Source: JBBPYR01 sp038199755 (GTDB lineage Bacteria; Chloroflexota; Ktedonobacteria; Ktedonobacterales; Ktedonobacteraceae). Taken from it: DNA of 49,336 bases. The stretch lies in assembly GCA_038199755.1 (NCBI GenBank), contig JBBPYR010000178.1, forward strand, positions 1 through 49,336. The letters are read 5' to 3'. The number at the start of each line of letters is the position of its first letter. The stretch's first letter is position 1. A program made the translations under genes and the position numbers. The notes beneath the pieces are model-generated. The model saw only the letters and a list, made by a program, of their open reading frames with translations, made no database searches and was not told the origin of the DNA. Below are positions 8,192 to 16,512 of this stretch, in pieces.

Positions 8192-8710
8192 ATGGCTGAT
8201 CGAAACGATTGGAATCGCCAAACAATAGAAGCGTTCCGTGCAAACGGCGGCAAAGTTGGTGGAATGTGGGAAGGCAGACCCTTACTTCTCCTTACAACTA
8301 CTGGTGCCAAAAGCGGCAAACAGCACACGACACCGACGATGTATCTACCTGACGGCAATCGGTTGCTCGTCTTCGCATCCAAAGCTGGAGCACCAACTGA
8401 CCCTGATTGGTACCGTAATCTGCTAGCCCACCCAGAAGTCACCGTAGAGGTTGGGCCTGAGACCTACCAAGCCACCGCTACCGTCTTAACTGGTGAGGAG
8501 CGAGACCGACTCTACGCCAAACAAGCAGAGCTCTACCCTCAGTTCGCCGATTACCAGCAGAAGACGACCCGCGTGATCCCAGTAGTCGCCTTGGTGGGGG
8601 GCTTATCGAACCTTGCCATGATTACAAAGGGTTGTGGGAGATACGCACGATCTTTAACGGATTTCTCGGGAGAGAACTTTTCGGTTTCGATGGCGAACAC
8701 AACAGAGTAA
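8192..8710 (+). CDS. Deazaflavin (F420)-dependent nitroreductase-family protein with foreign C-terminus
   Basis: Belongs to the DDN-like family that binds deazaflavin F420 or related flavins. Family features run from DRNDWNRQTIEAFRANGGKVGG through LLLLTTTGAKSGKQHTTPTMYL and GAPTDPDWYRNLLAHPEVTVEVG to QQKTTRVIPVVALV. In the family the protein normally ends at about that last point. Here it continues for some 37 residues (GGLSNLAMITKGCGRY onward) that match nothing I know. Those bases read in another frame are a truncated toxin gene, so the tail is out-of-frame toxin DNA. GAGGA lies about 6 nt before ATG 8192; the upstream in-frame codon at 8153 is ignored. The catalytic core looks complete, so activity is possible. 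Confidence 0.85.
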   Translation: MADRNDWNRQTIEAFRANGGKVGGMWEGRPLLLLTTTGAKSGKQHTTPTMYLPDGNRLLVFASKAGAPTDPDWYRNLLAHPEVTVEVGPETYQATATVLTGEERDRLYAKQAELYPQFADYQQKTTRVIPVVALVGGLSNLAMITKGCGRYARSLTDFSGENFSVSMANTTE

Positions 8711-8850
8711 TACTCTTGCATGGTTACGTTAAGCGTGTAGGTCAACCCGCCTCACAACCTGATCTTAACCAAGCATCTGCATACTGGAAAGATTACCAGC
8801 GTACTCATAAGATAAGTCCTGAAGTATTTGAACAGGAGGAACAATCATGA
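8599..8850 (+). pseudogene. 5'-truncated RelE/HigB-type (Gp49-like) toxin
   Basis: The frame reads GLIEPCHDYKGLWEIRTIFNG, then NRVILLHGYVKRVGQPA and a helical tail. This matches the C-terminal two thirds of the phage-derived Gp49-like/HigB toxin family (LWELR, LLHGFxKK motifs). The first roughly 30-50 residues are missing: the DNA before about 8600 belongs to the deazaflavin reductase gene in another frame. TTG 8632 could start a short product but has no good ribosome site. The stop overlaps the antitoxin start (ATGA at 8847-8850), as in intact toxin-antitoxin operons. It probably no longer makes an active toxin. Confidence 0.75.
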
Positions 8851-9176
8851 GCCGATTTCATCAGCGTCTGCGCGAGGATTTGAAAGATTCGGAGTTCGCA
8901 GAAGCTTTCTATGATATGAGTGTGGACGTTGCCCTGCTACAGGTACTTGAACAGGCTCGAAAAGTCCTTAATGTTAGCGAAAAAGAACTTGCCGAGCGAA
9001 TGGGGGTACAACGTACGACAGTGACACGCTTGTTCAACTCTTCCCACCCCAACCCTACTATGGATACCATCTCAAATATACTACGAGCGTTAGGGCTTCA
9101 AGCAGAGATTAAAATCAGCCCTGCATCCCCGGAGGATACAGCTGTTCCTATTAAAGCGAAGTTTGTTCCTATCTAA
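8847..9176 (+). CDS. XRE-family antitoxin (HigA-like)
   Basis: A 109-residue DNA-binding protein that would neutralise and repress a RelE/HigB toxin. A helix-turn-helix of the Cro/C1 type is visible at about 45-95 (LNVSEKELAERMGVQRTTVTRLFN, NPTMDTISNILRALG), preceded by a helical stretch. GGAGGAAC sits 6-7 nt before ATG 8847, and the start overlaps the toxin stop by 4 bases, which implies translational coupling. The antitoxin looks intact, while its toxin is truncated. A retained orphan antitoxin could still act as an anti-addiction factor or repressor. It is followed by a terminator at 9198-9230. Confidence 0.88.
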   Translation: MSRFHQRLREDLKDSEFAEAFYDMSVDVALLQVLEQARKVLNVSEKELAERMGVQRTTVTRLFNSSHPNPTMDTISNILRALGLQAEIKISPASPEDTAVPIKAKFVPI

Positions 9177-9197
9177 GCCCTTGTTTACGACAGAAAG

Positions 9198-9230
9198 CAC
9201 CTTCTGGTGAATAAACCAGATGGTGTTTTT
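9198..9230 (+). terminator. Intrinsic terminator after the antitoxin gene
   Basis: CACCTTCTGGT pairs with ACCAGATGGTG (one mismatch) around a 6-base loop and is followed by TTTTT. It lies 20 bases after the antitoxin stop. Confidence 0.75.
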
Positions 9231-9289
9231 GCCGTTCGACTGTGCCAACTAGATGCTACATCGGCTCAGAAATTGCAGCCCACCTCTTC

Positions 9290-11911
9290 TTACATTTCTT
9301 GCCACACAGCCCATCTCGGATCTAAGACCTGAGCGGGCATGATCGCTTTCCCAGCGGCGAATGCGGTGGCAAAAACCGCTTCGCCTAAGTGGACACGCAC
9401 CTTTGCCACTATGCGCTCATACCTCACGGCTAGGATAGGTGGTACCGCTGCATGAATGGTTTCACGTAACGTATGTGCTACCCCCCACAAATGCGCCGCC
9501 CGTATCCATTGTGCTTGTACCGAAGCAGTGTAAGCCAACCCCTCTATGCACAGCGTGATGAACCATTGATGGCCCAACTGTAAAAGCAGGGCTAGACTTT
9601 CCTCATAACGGCTACGTGCAGTCCCAAAATCACCTTGATTGAGAGCCATCCATCCCTGACCGTACAGCCCAAGCGCAATACCACGCAGATCTCCCACAAC
9701 TCTATGCAGCGCGAGAGCTTCCTCTAAGAGGGAACCCATTCTGTCATGTTCGCCCCTGAAAAAGGTGATATATGCCAGAATCACGAGGGCATCGGCAATT
9801 CCTCTTTTGTCATCCAGTTCTTTTGAGAGCGCGAGGCTCTCCGTGAGTAACGAATGTGCTTTTGTAGGATCATCTTGAAAAAAACGAATTAATGCCAGTA
9901 GCCAGAGAGAGCGGGCTATCCCCTCCAAACTGCCGATTTCTCTGGAAAGCACCTCGCTCTCCTTTGCGAAAGCGTATGTCTTAGCGTAATCACCCTCGTT
10001 GAAGGATGCTGTTGCCAGGGTAGTGAGTGTAGCAATGATGCCCAACTTGTCTTCTAGCTCTCTAGAGATTGCTAGAGCCTCCTCTGCTAATACATGCGCT
10101 CGCACGTAGTCGCTTTTCCAGGTAGCGACTTGCCCCAAGAAATTGAGAGATGATGCTATCCCTTGTTTATCGCCCAGTTTGCGAAACACCGTCAAACTTT
10201 CTCCACACATCATCTCTGCCTGATCGTAGCTCCCTTGCAAACCAGTCAATACACCTGCGGCATTCAGCACTTTCGCTCGTAAGGATGGCGTGGTAGCTTT
10301 ATGGTGTTCAAGGGCCTGTACTAAAGCCTTGCGCCCCTCACTCAGATGACCACGCACTTGCCAGAATCGCCAAAGAGCACTGCCTAATCGCAGCGCAATT
10401 TCCTCTTCCTCGCCTGTATACGCAAGAGCCCAGTTCAGTGCAGCTCGCAGATTCTGATGCTCCAACTCTAAACGCTGCAACCAGTCTTTCTTATTCGCAC
10501 CAGCAAGTTCAGGTTCTGCCTCCTCTGCGATTGCCAAATAGTAGTGAGCATGTTTCCTTTGGATACCCTCCAATTCTCCACTCTCTACCAAGCATTTCAT
10601 CCCATATTCGCGGATTGTCTCTAGCATAGCAATCCGTGGCTCCCCGCCCTCCACATGCTTCAAGGATAAAAGTAAGCTCTTATCGACCAGCGAAGCCACT
10701 CTATCTAACACAGAGATTGCCCTCTCACCTGTTTCGGTGCAGATAGCCTCCACCGCATGGAGTGTGCAGCCGTTTGCGAATATAGAAAGTCGCTGGAAAA
10801 GCCGTTGTTCGGTAGTATTGAGGAGACTGTAGCTCCATTCAATCGAATTATGTATGGTTTGCTGTCGTGCTGGAACGTCTCGCAACCCGCGCGCTCCCAT
10901 GTCTAACCTGCGATCCATCTGTGCTAGCAATGCTTTTGGCGACAGCAGCTTGCTATTAGCCGCCGCTAGCTCGATTGCCAGCGGTAATCCGTCCAGGCGA
11001 GTACAGATTTCGACTACAGCGACGCTACTTGCAGAGGTCAACTGAAAGTCAGGTTTTCGGGCCTGTGTACGTTGCACAAAGAATGCCACCGCCGACGAGC
11101 GTAAGAGCACCATGGGATCGAGTTGGCTGAGTGAGAGTGGTTGCTCAGGCAGTGCTAGAGGGGGTACGGGGAATTCGTACTCAGCTTGCACGCGTAACAC
11201 TTCGCGGCTGGTCACGAGTAATTTGATTTTGAAGCAGGTTGCGAGCAGTTCAGCCAATTGCGGTGACGCATCCACCACTTGTTCAAAGTTATCCAATAGA
11301 AGTAGCAACCGTTGAGGCCGTAAATAAGCTTTCAGACGTTCTAAGAGCGGTTGCCCAGATGTTTCTTGAATACCAAGCACGCGGGCTATTGTGCTCGCAA
11401 CCAGGGCAGGATCACGAATGGGTGCAAGGTCTATGAAAAACACACCATCGGGAAACATCTCTTGCAGTTCTGTTGCAACCTGCACACCCAGACGGGTTTT
11501 GCCTGTGCCACCTGGACCTGTCAACGTCAATAGACGCACTTCTTCGCGGCGTAACAATTGCCTAATCTGAGCCAGTTCTTGCTCACGCCCGATAAGTGGA
11601 GTAGCAGGAATGGGTAACGCAGGAGGGTAGGTAGTAAAAGCGCGAGAAGGAACAGGGTGATCAGCAGGCAATAGAGGCGTTACTATTGAGACTTCCGGCG
11701 GAGCTTCCTCAACCAAACCGAGTTCTTCTGCACTCTTGCCAAAAAGCTGTATCAGCCCTAACATATTGTAGGGTCGTACAGGCTGACCGCTTTCCCAGCG
11801 CCGGACGGTACGCACATCAATCCCCAGTTTTGTGGCAACCTCTTCTTGGCCCCACCCCTGAGCGATACGCGCTTGTTGCAATTTTTTGTTGTGAGATCTC
11901 TTTGTGGTCAT
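9290..11911 (-). CDS. XRE helix-turn-helix / STAND ATPase / TPR regulator
   Basis: An 873-residue signal-transducing ATPase regulator. It begins with an XRE DNA-binding domain (QEEVATKLGIDVRTVRRWESG, residues 22-52). A STAND/NB-ARC-like NTPase follows, with P-loop TGPGGTGKT (131-139), Walker B LLLLLDNFEQV and the downstream GLPLAIELAA motif. The C-terminal half is a TPR array (repeated EEALALSRELxDKLGIA-type units), which usually senses a ligand or partner. This layout is common in actinobacteria and Chloroflexota. There is no ribosome site before ATG 11911 (the upstream DNA is A-rich), so it may be leaderless or coupled to a short ORF from 11930. It is divergent from the sigma-factor operon and is a plausible regulator of it or of itself. 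Confidence 0.9.
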   Translation of the reverse strand: MTTKRSHNKKLQQARIAQGWGQEEVATKLGIDVRTVRRWESGQPVRPYNMLGLIQLFGKSAEELGLVEEAPPEVSIVTPLLPADHPVPSRAFTTYPPALPIPATPLIGREQELAQIRQLLRREEVRLLTLTGPGGTGKTRLGVQVATELQEMFPDGVFFIDLAPIRDPALVASTIARVLGIQETSGQPLLERLKAYLRPQRLLLLLDNFEQVVDASPQLAELLATCFKIKLLVTSREVLRVQAEYEFPVPPLALPEQPLSLSQLDPMVLLRSSAVAFFVQRTQARKPDFQLTSASSVAVVEICTRLDGLPLAIELAAANSKLLSPKALLAQMDRRLDMGARGLRDVPARQQTIHNSIEWSYSLLNTTEQRLFQRLSIFANGCTLHAVEAICTETGERAISVLDRVASLVDKSLLLSLKHVEGGEPRIAMLETIREYGMKCLVESGELEGIQRKHAHYYLAIAEEAEPELAGANKKDWLQRLELEHQNLRAALNWALAYTGEEEEIALRLGSALWRFWQVRGHLSEGRKALVQALEHHKATTPSLRAKVLNAAGVLTGLQGSYDQAEMMCGESLTVFRKLGDKQGIASSLNFLGQVATWKSDYVRAHVLAEEALAISRELEDKLGIIATLTTLATASFNEGDYAKTYAFAKESEVLSREIGSLEGIARSLWLLALIRFFQDDPTKAHSLLTESLALSKELDDKRGIADALVILAYITFFRGEHDRMGSLLEEALALHRVVGDLRGIALGLYGQGWMALNQGDFGTARSRYEESLALLLQLGHQWFITLCIEGLAYTASVQAQWIRAAHLWGVAHTLRETIHAAVPPILAVRYERIVAKVRVHLGEAVFATAFAAGKAIMPAQVLDPRWAVWQEM

Positions 11912-12060
11912 ATACTTTTTTTATGCTCATATACTTGTTCCTTGGTACAATGAAATTATTATACCTCATGCGCACATTGAGCATATCTTCAGTATGTCCT
12001 CAATATGCCCTCTAATGCCCTCGATTGTGAACACTTCTCATGGCATACTTAGAGTGAATT
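11908..12060. promoter_or_regulatory. Repeat-rich divergent control region
   Basis: TCATATACTT occurs at 11908-11917 and 11927-11936 (19-bp spacing), with a partial copy (CATACTT) near 12054. Between them lie related CAGTATG and CAATATG motifs around 11990-12008. Such repeats between a DNA-binding regulator and a sigma-factor operon are operator-like. The first copy overlaps the regulator's start codon, which fits autoregulation. Confidence 0.4.
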
Positions 12061-12118
12061 AGCACGTTTCACAGGCAAGCCAACTCAGACTAGCCTTCTG
12101 AGAAAGGATAGATACACT

Positions 12119-12727
12119 ATGTTGCTTGATAAAAAAGCACTAGATGAACAGGAATACCTCATGATGTTCAATCGTGCGGTAGAGTATAATGACGCTATGG
12201 CTTGGCAAATCCTTCATGAGCACTTTAGTGGGATGATGCACTATTGGCTTCGGCAGTGCCTCACTCACAGTGCTGGATGTTACTTGGAGAGCGAAGAGAA
12301 CTGTATCGCATTAGCTTTTGAACGATTCTGGTATGCAACGTCCTTTAAACAGCACATTCACTTTGAGACGCTGGCGGCTGCGCTCTATTACTTGCGTGTA
12401 AGTATCAGAAGTGTTGCTATCGATATCATTCGTACGCACAAACGCAATGAGTTTCTATCAATTCAGCAGGTAGACACGGCTGAAATGCCCGCAGAAGAGG
12501 GACGCGAAGAGGCGTATGAGCTATGGCAAGAGATACAGAAGGCGTTGCCAGGCGAGCGAGAACAACGCATCGCCTATCTTCTCTTCAATTGTAATCTCAA
12601 GCCGCGCCAAGTGATACAACACTGTTCCCAGGAATTTAGCGATGTGCAAGAACTCTACCGCGTGCGCAAAAAGGTCTATGATCATTTTACCAGAAATGCG
12701 GATACCCTACGTTGGCGGCTTCAATGA
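12119..12727 (+). CDS. Divergent sigma-70-family (ECF-like) sigma factor
   Basis: A 202-residue protein that I read as a divergent sigma factor. Region 2 is recognisable in ALAFERFWYATSFKQHIHFETLAAALYYLRVSIRSVAIDIIR, which resembles the -10-binding helix region of ECF-like sigmas. The C-terminal part from about 150 (REQRIAYLLFNCNLKPRQVIQ, then QELYRVRKKVYDHF) is consistent with a region 4 helix-turn-helix but is poorly conserved. AAGGA lies about 10 nt before ATG 12119. No anti-sigma factor is adjacent. It is the first gene of an operon with a GMC oxidoreductase (52-base gap) and a patatin-like lipase, so it may direct transcription of that operon. A non-sigma role cannot be excluded. Confidence 0.6.
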   Translation: MLLDKKALDEQEYLMMFNRAVEYNDAMAWQILHEHFSGMMHYWLRQCLTHSAGCYLESEENCIALAFERFWYATSFKQHIHFETLAAALYYLRVSIRSVAIDIIRTHKRNEFLSIQQVDTAEMPAEEGREEAYELWQEIQKALPGEREQRIAYLLFNCNLKPRQVIQHCSQEFSDVQELYRVRKKVYDHFTRNADTLRWRLQ

Positions 12728-12779
12728 GAGAAGCAAGCAGCCAGGTTTTCAATAGCAAGAATGGGTGAGAGGTGTCGCT

Positions 12780-14513
12780 TTGAGTGAAACGCACTTTGAT
12801 GCTGTAATCGTTGGCTCTGGTTTTGGTGGCTCTGTCATGGCGTATCGCCTTGCTCAAGCAGGTTTACGTGTTTGTGTGTTAGAGCGTGGCAAGAGCTACC
12901 CACCTGGCTCATTTCCTCGCAGTCCACACCAAATCAAAAATAGTTTCTGGGATCCGAGTAAGGGAAAATATGGCTTGTTCAGTGTCTGGTCATTCCAGGG
13001 CATGAATGCGATTGTTGCCAGTGGGCTTGGTGGCGGCTCACTCATCTACTCGAATGTCTTACTTCGCAAAGATGAAAAATGGTTTGTAGAAGATGATCGT
13101 ACTGGCGGTGGCTATCGAAAATGGCCTGTGACGCGTGCCGACCTCGATCCGCACTACGACGTGGTTGAGCAGATGCTCAACGCACAAAGGTATCCCTTTG
13201 ACACTGCACCCTACAATGAAACACCCAGGACAAAGGCACTGCAATATGCCGCCGAAAAACTCCAATTACCGTGGAGCTTGCCGAACCTGGCTGTCACTTT
13301 TGCTAATCCAGGCGAACCCCCAATACCGGGTGTGGCGCTTCATGAAGAGCAGCCAAACATCCATAACGTCCATAATGCACGCTCTACCTGCCATCTTTGC
13401 AGCGAGTGCAATATTGGCTGTAACTCCGGTAGTAAGAATACCCTTGACTATAACTACCTTTCGGCGGCAAAGAGACTGGGGGCAGAAATTCGGACCAGTT
13501 GTGAAGTGCGTTCGTTTAAGCCAATGGATGGTGGTCATGGCTACTCTCTCTCTTATGTGAAACATGATCTAGGGCGTGAGGGACAAGAAATTGACACGCA
13601 CAATCCAGAGGTACTGGCACCGCAGACCATGACGACTGACCGACTTATCCTCTCGGCAGGGAGCTTTGGCACAACCTATCTCTTATTAAAGAACAAGGAA
13701 AATTTCCCTGGCATTAGCCAACAATTGGGCAGACGCTTTAGCGGCAATGGAGATTGCCTCGGTTTCGCACTCAAATGTAGTGATACCGTAAATGGTCAAC
13801 GTATACCCCGTATTATTGAAGCCAGTCATGCACCCGCTATTACCAGTTCCATCCGTATCGCCGACGCGGAAGATGGTGGCATAGGACGTGGCTTTTACAT
13901 TCAAGATGCTGGCTATCCTGAACTCGTGAACTGGATACTGCAAATACTCGACACTGCTGAAGCGACGGGACATATCCTTTCCCTGGCCGCACATCTGACA
14001 TTAGAGTGGCTCAGAGGAAAGACCGAGAGTGACATCAGTCGCTATGTTGCCGCGCTCATGGGGACGAATGAACTCTCTGCTGGCTTACTCCCCTTGGATG
14101 GCATGGGACGCGATACTCCTAGTGGCCAGATGAGACTCGACAGTGATGGCATGCTTGAACTCGACTGGAACATTCAGGAATCTGACAGCTATTATGAGCG
14201 TGTCAAGCGAACGATGAAAGATATCAGTGTTGCACTGGGCGCCGATTTCGTAGATGACCCACTGTGGGCTCTCAACCGTGCAATCACTGTGCATCCTCTC
14301 GGCGGCTGCTCAATGGGGCACGATATCAATGAGGGAGTGGTAAACTCATACGGAGAGGTTTTTCGCTACCCAAACCTCTATATTGCTGATGGATCGGTTA
14401 TGCCAGGTCCAGTAGGGGCTAATCCCAGCTTGACTATCGCAGCTCTCGCTGATCGTTTCGCAACGCATATCATAGACACCTGGGGAGACAACAAACATGA
14501 ACGAAGTGAATGA
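12780..14513 (+). CDS. GMC-family FAD oxidoreductase, cholesterol-oxidase-like
   Basis: An FAD-dependent alcohol oxidase or dehydrogenase of the glucose-methanol-choline family, closest by feel to bacterial cholesterol oxidase-like proteins. The N-terminus holds the dinucleotide-binding motif VIVGSGFGGSVMAYRLA, followed by SGLGGGSLIYSNVLLR (FAD site). The C-terminus is HPLGGCSMG then NLYIADGSVMPGPVGANPSLTIAALADR; the His of HPLGG is the expected catalytic base region. A Cys-rich stretch (CHLCSECNIGCNSGSKN) is also typical of this subgroup. I choose TTG 12780, which has GAGAGG 7 nt upstream; GTG 12765 lacks a ribosome site. No signal peptide is seen. The 3' end overlaps the lipase gene by 17 bases, so the two are translated together. 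Confidence 0.88.
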   Translation: MSETHFDAVIVGSGFGGSVMAYRLAQAGLRVCVLERGKSYPPGSFPRSPHQIKNSFWDPSKGKYGLFSVWSFQGMNAIVASGLGGGSLIYSNVLLRKDEKWFVEDDRTGGGYRKWPVTRADLDPHYDVVEQMLNAQRYPFDTAPYNETPRTKALQYAAEKLQLPWSLPNLAVTFANPGEPPIPGVALHEEQPNIHNVHNARSTCHLCSECNIGCNSGSKNTLDYNYLSAAKRLGAEIRTSCEVRSFKPMDGGHGYSLSYVKHDLGREGQEIDTHNPEVLAPQTMTTDRLILSAGSFGTTYLLLKNKENFPGISQQLGRRFSGNGDCLGFALKCSDTVNGQRIPRIIEASHAPAITSSIRIADAEDGGIGRGFYIQDAGYPELVNWILQILDTAEATGHILSLAAHLTLEWLRGKTESDISRYVAALMGTNELSAGLLPLDGMGRDTPSGQMRLDSDGMLELDWNIQESDSYYERVKRTMKDISVALGADFVDDPLWALNRAITVHPLGGCSMGHDINEGVVNSYGEVFRYPNLYIADGSVMPGPVGANPSLTIAALADRFATHIIDTWGDNKHERSE

Positions 14514-16050
14514 AGCGCGCAAGAAACGCTCCCTGCTACTGGCAGGTGGGGGAATGAAAGTTGCATTCCAGGCCGGTGTCTTGCAAGTCTTGCTCGATGA
14601 AGCCAATATAGCCTTTGATCATGTCGACGGAGTAAGTGGTGGTACCTTCAATCTGGCCATGTACTGTCAAGGGATGAGTGGCAGCCAGATTGCCGAAAAC
14701 TGGCGCAATCTTCCCGTGTCGCTCTTCGATGATTTCAACTGGGAGCAGTACAGTAAGCTCTTTTTTGCCGAGTCGATCCTGAAATTTGATCGCTTTCGGG
14801 AACATATCTTCCCTGGCTGGGGCCTGGATTGGAATAAGATTCGCGCTTCACGCTGTGAGGCAACATTTAATGTGTACAACTTTAGTAAGCAAAGCCTGGA
14901 AGTGCTGACCCCTGATCTGATGACGGAAGACTATTTAGTCGCATGCTCTTCAATCCCCATGTGGTTTCCCCCTGTCATTATCGGTGGCAATACCTACATC
15001 GACGCAGTTTTTATGACCGACGCCAACATTGAGGAAGCCATAAAACGAGGTGCCGATGAGATATGGGTGATCTGGACTGTGAGTGAAAGAAACGAGTGGA
15101 ATCCAGGTTTCATCGCGAACTACTTTCAAATCATTGAAACGTGCGCTAACGGACAACTCAACCGTATGAAGCAACGCATAGAGCAAAATAACGCAGCACT
15201 GGCAGCTGGTAACTCAGGAGAATTTGGTCGTCATATCGAATTAAAAATACTGCGAGCAGAGGTTCCGCTTCATTATCTTATCAACCTGAGCACTGACCGC
15301 ATCAAAGAGGCAGTGAATCTAGGCGTAGAGAAAGCTCGCGAGTGGTGCGTATTGCAGGGACGACCACTACGCAATCCAGGTCCTCCTCACCAGGGGGGCC
15401 TGACCTCGCTCGCCTTTACAGAAGAGATGAAAGGATACGTCTCGCTAGATATGACGAATGATGAGAAGCCTGACTTCGATCTCGGCTTTAGAGAGGGTAG
15501 CGAACAAGGAACCTACTGTATGTTTCACTTGACGATCGGCATTGATGATGTGAGCCGCTTTGTCACTGACCCAGAACATGATACGCAGAGGATAGAGGGG
15601 TATATTGAATGTGAGGCACTGGGAGGAAATTTGCCCATGGCAGTAGAGCAAGGGTCATTCAATCTCTTCATTGACGCAGGAGACCCGACCAAGAAGAAAA
15701 TGCTCTATCGCCTCTTCTTCTCTGATAATAGAGGACGACCACTAACGCTCAGTGGTTTTAAGTCTGTAACGCAAGACCCAGGCAGAGACCTCTGGACGGC
15801 GACCAATACACTCTATACCCGCATCTTTCAAGGACATGTTACAGCGAAGGATGAGGCTACCGCTAAGGTAGTCGCTACTGGTATTATCAGTAACCATTTC
15901 CTTGACTTCCTCAAACAGATGGCATCGATGCGAACAGATGGGCCAACCCCCGTCGAAAGAGCAAACGCACTTGTCGAGTTTGGCACCTTCTTCCTCGGCC
16001 AACTGTGGGATGTGTACGGGCACCATATTCTTTCCTATGGACCATTCTAA
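14497..16050 (+). CDS. Patatin-like phospholipase with C-terminal lipid-associated beta domain
   Basis: Serine acyl hydrolase of the patatin family. The oxyanion box is GGGMKV (17-22), the nucleophile is Ser47 in GVSGG, and the dyad Asp is D169 in YIDAVF, where most family members have DGG or DGA. The patatin domain covers about residues 10-285. The second half (about 305-517; FTEEMKGYVSLDM, DVSRFVTDPEHDTQRIEGYIEC, LTLSGFKSVTQDPGRDLW) is not patatin. From memory it resembles a domain fused to some GMC cholesterol-oxidase homologues, which fits its neighbour. No signal peptide or membrane helix is obvious. It overlaps the oxidoreductase gene and is followed by a terminator at 16147. Confidence 0.85.
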   Translation: MNEVNEARKKRSLLLAGGGMKVAFQAGVLQVLLDEANIAFDHVDGVSGGTFNLAMYCQGMSGSQIAENWRNLPVSLFDDFNWEQYSKLFFAESILKFDRFREHIFPGWGLDWNKIRASRCEATFNVYNFSKQSLEVLTPDLMTEDYLVACSSIPMWFPPVIIGGNTYIDAVFMTDANIEEAIKRGADEIWVIWTVSERNEWNPGFIANYFQIIETCANGQLNRMKQRIEQNNAALAAGNSGEFGRHIELKILRAEVPLHYLINLSTDRIKEAVNLGVEKAREWCVLQGRPLRNPGPPHQGGLTSLAFTEEMKGYVSLDMTNDEKPDFDLGFREGSEQGTYCMFHLTIGIDDVSRFVTDPEHDTQRIEGYIECEALGGNLPMAVEQGSFNLFIDAGDPTKKKMLYRLFFSDNRGRPLTLSGFKSVTQDPGRDLWTATNTLYTRIFQGHVTAKDEATAKVVATGIISNHFLDFLKQMASMRTDGPTPVERANALVEFGTFFLGQLWDVYGHHILSYGPF

Positions 16051-16146
16051 AAGCCGTTCCAGAGACGAATCTATCGTAAGGGAGAACTTAATTCCGCGTC
16101 TACAGCAGTGCCGTTTACTAATCAGCTTTTTGCTTGCAACAGAACA

Positions 16147-16189
16147 GCAATGAGGACTATGGATTGTATCCGAGTCCTCATTGCTTTTT
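16147..16189 (+). terminator. Intrinsic terminator of the sigma/GMC/patatin operon
   Basis: GCAATGAGGACT pairs perfectly with AGTCCTCATTGC (12 bp) around a 14-base loop and is followed by TTTTT. It lies 97 bases after the patatin stop. The rest of the 460-base gap holds only the truncated kinase start. Confidence 0.9.
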
Positions 16190-16413
16190 CTATTACATCA
16201 TCATGTCATTAAGCTTCAAAGCACGTCTTATTGTGTCACTATTCTTACAGAATATACGCCTACTTTGGCAGATTGTATGCCCTATACTACTGTTAAGCGC
16301 ATGTAGCCTCGGCCTTTACTACGTGGCCAGTAAGAAGAGGACGATTGTTTGCATGTGCTTTGAAGCTATCTACGCCCGTCATCTTGATGCCCTGTCATAC
16401 GAAGGAGTGTACG

Positions 16414-16512
16414 ATGAAAAACTTTTTGGGACGAAGATTTGGCAATTACCGAATCGTACGATGGTTAGGACATGGTTCCCTCGCTATAGTTGGAGCGAAG
16501 CCTCGCTCTTAG
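16414..16512 (+). pseudogene. Truncated 5' end of a Ser/Thr kinase gene
   Basis: ATG 16414 follows GAAGGAG at a 6-base spacing and encodes LGRRFGNYRIVRWLGHGSL, the typical start of a bacterial Ser/Thr kinase N-lobe (lead-in strand plus the glycine-rich loop LGxGxxA). After about 25 residues the kinase similarity stops and the frame ends at TAG 16510. The end coincides with the stop codon of the large STAND gene on the other strand. The ribosome site and start are preserved while the rest of the kinase is gone, so this marks a deletion or recombination junction. A 32-residue peptide could still be made. Confidence 0.65.

Noticed and set aside
11873..11930. Short frame from ATG 11930 with an AAGGAA site upstream of the STAND regulator
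   Set aside because: The product has no helix-turn-helix or other motif and runs out of frame over the regulator's start; noted only as a possible coupling ORF.
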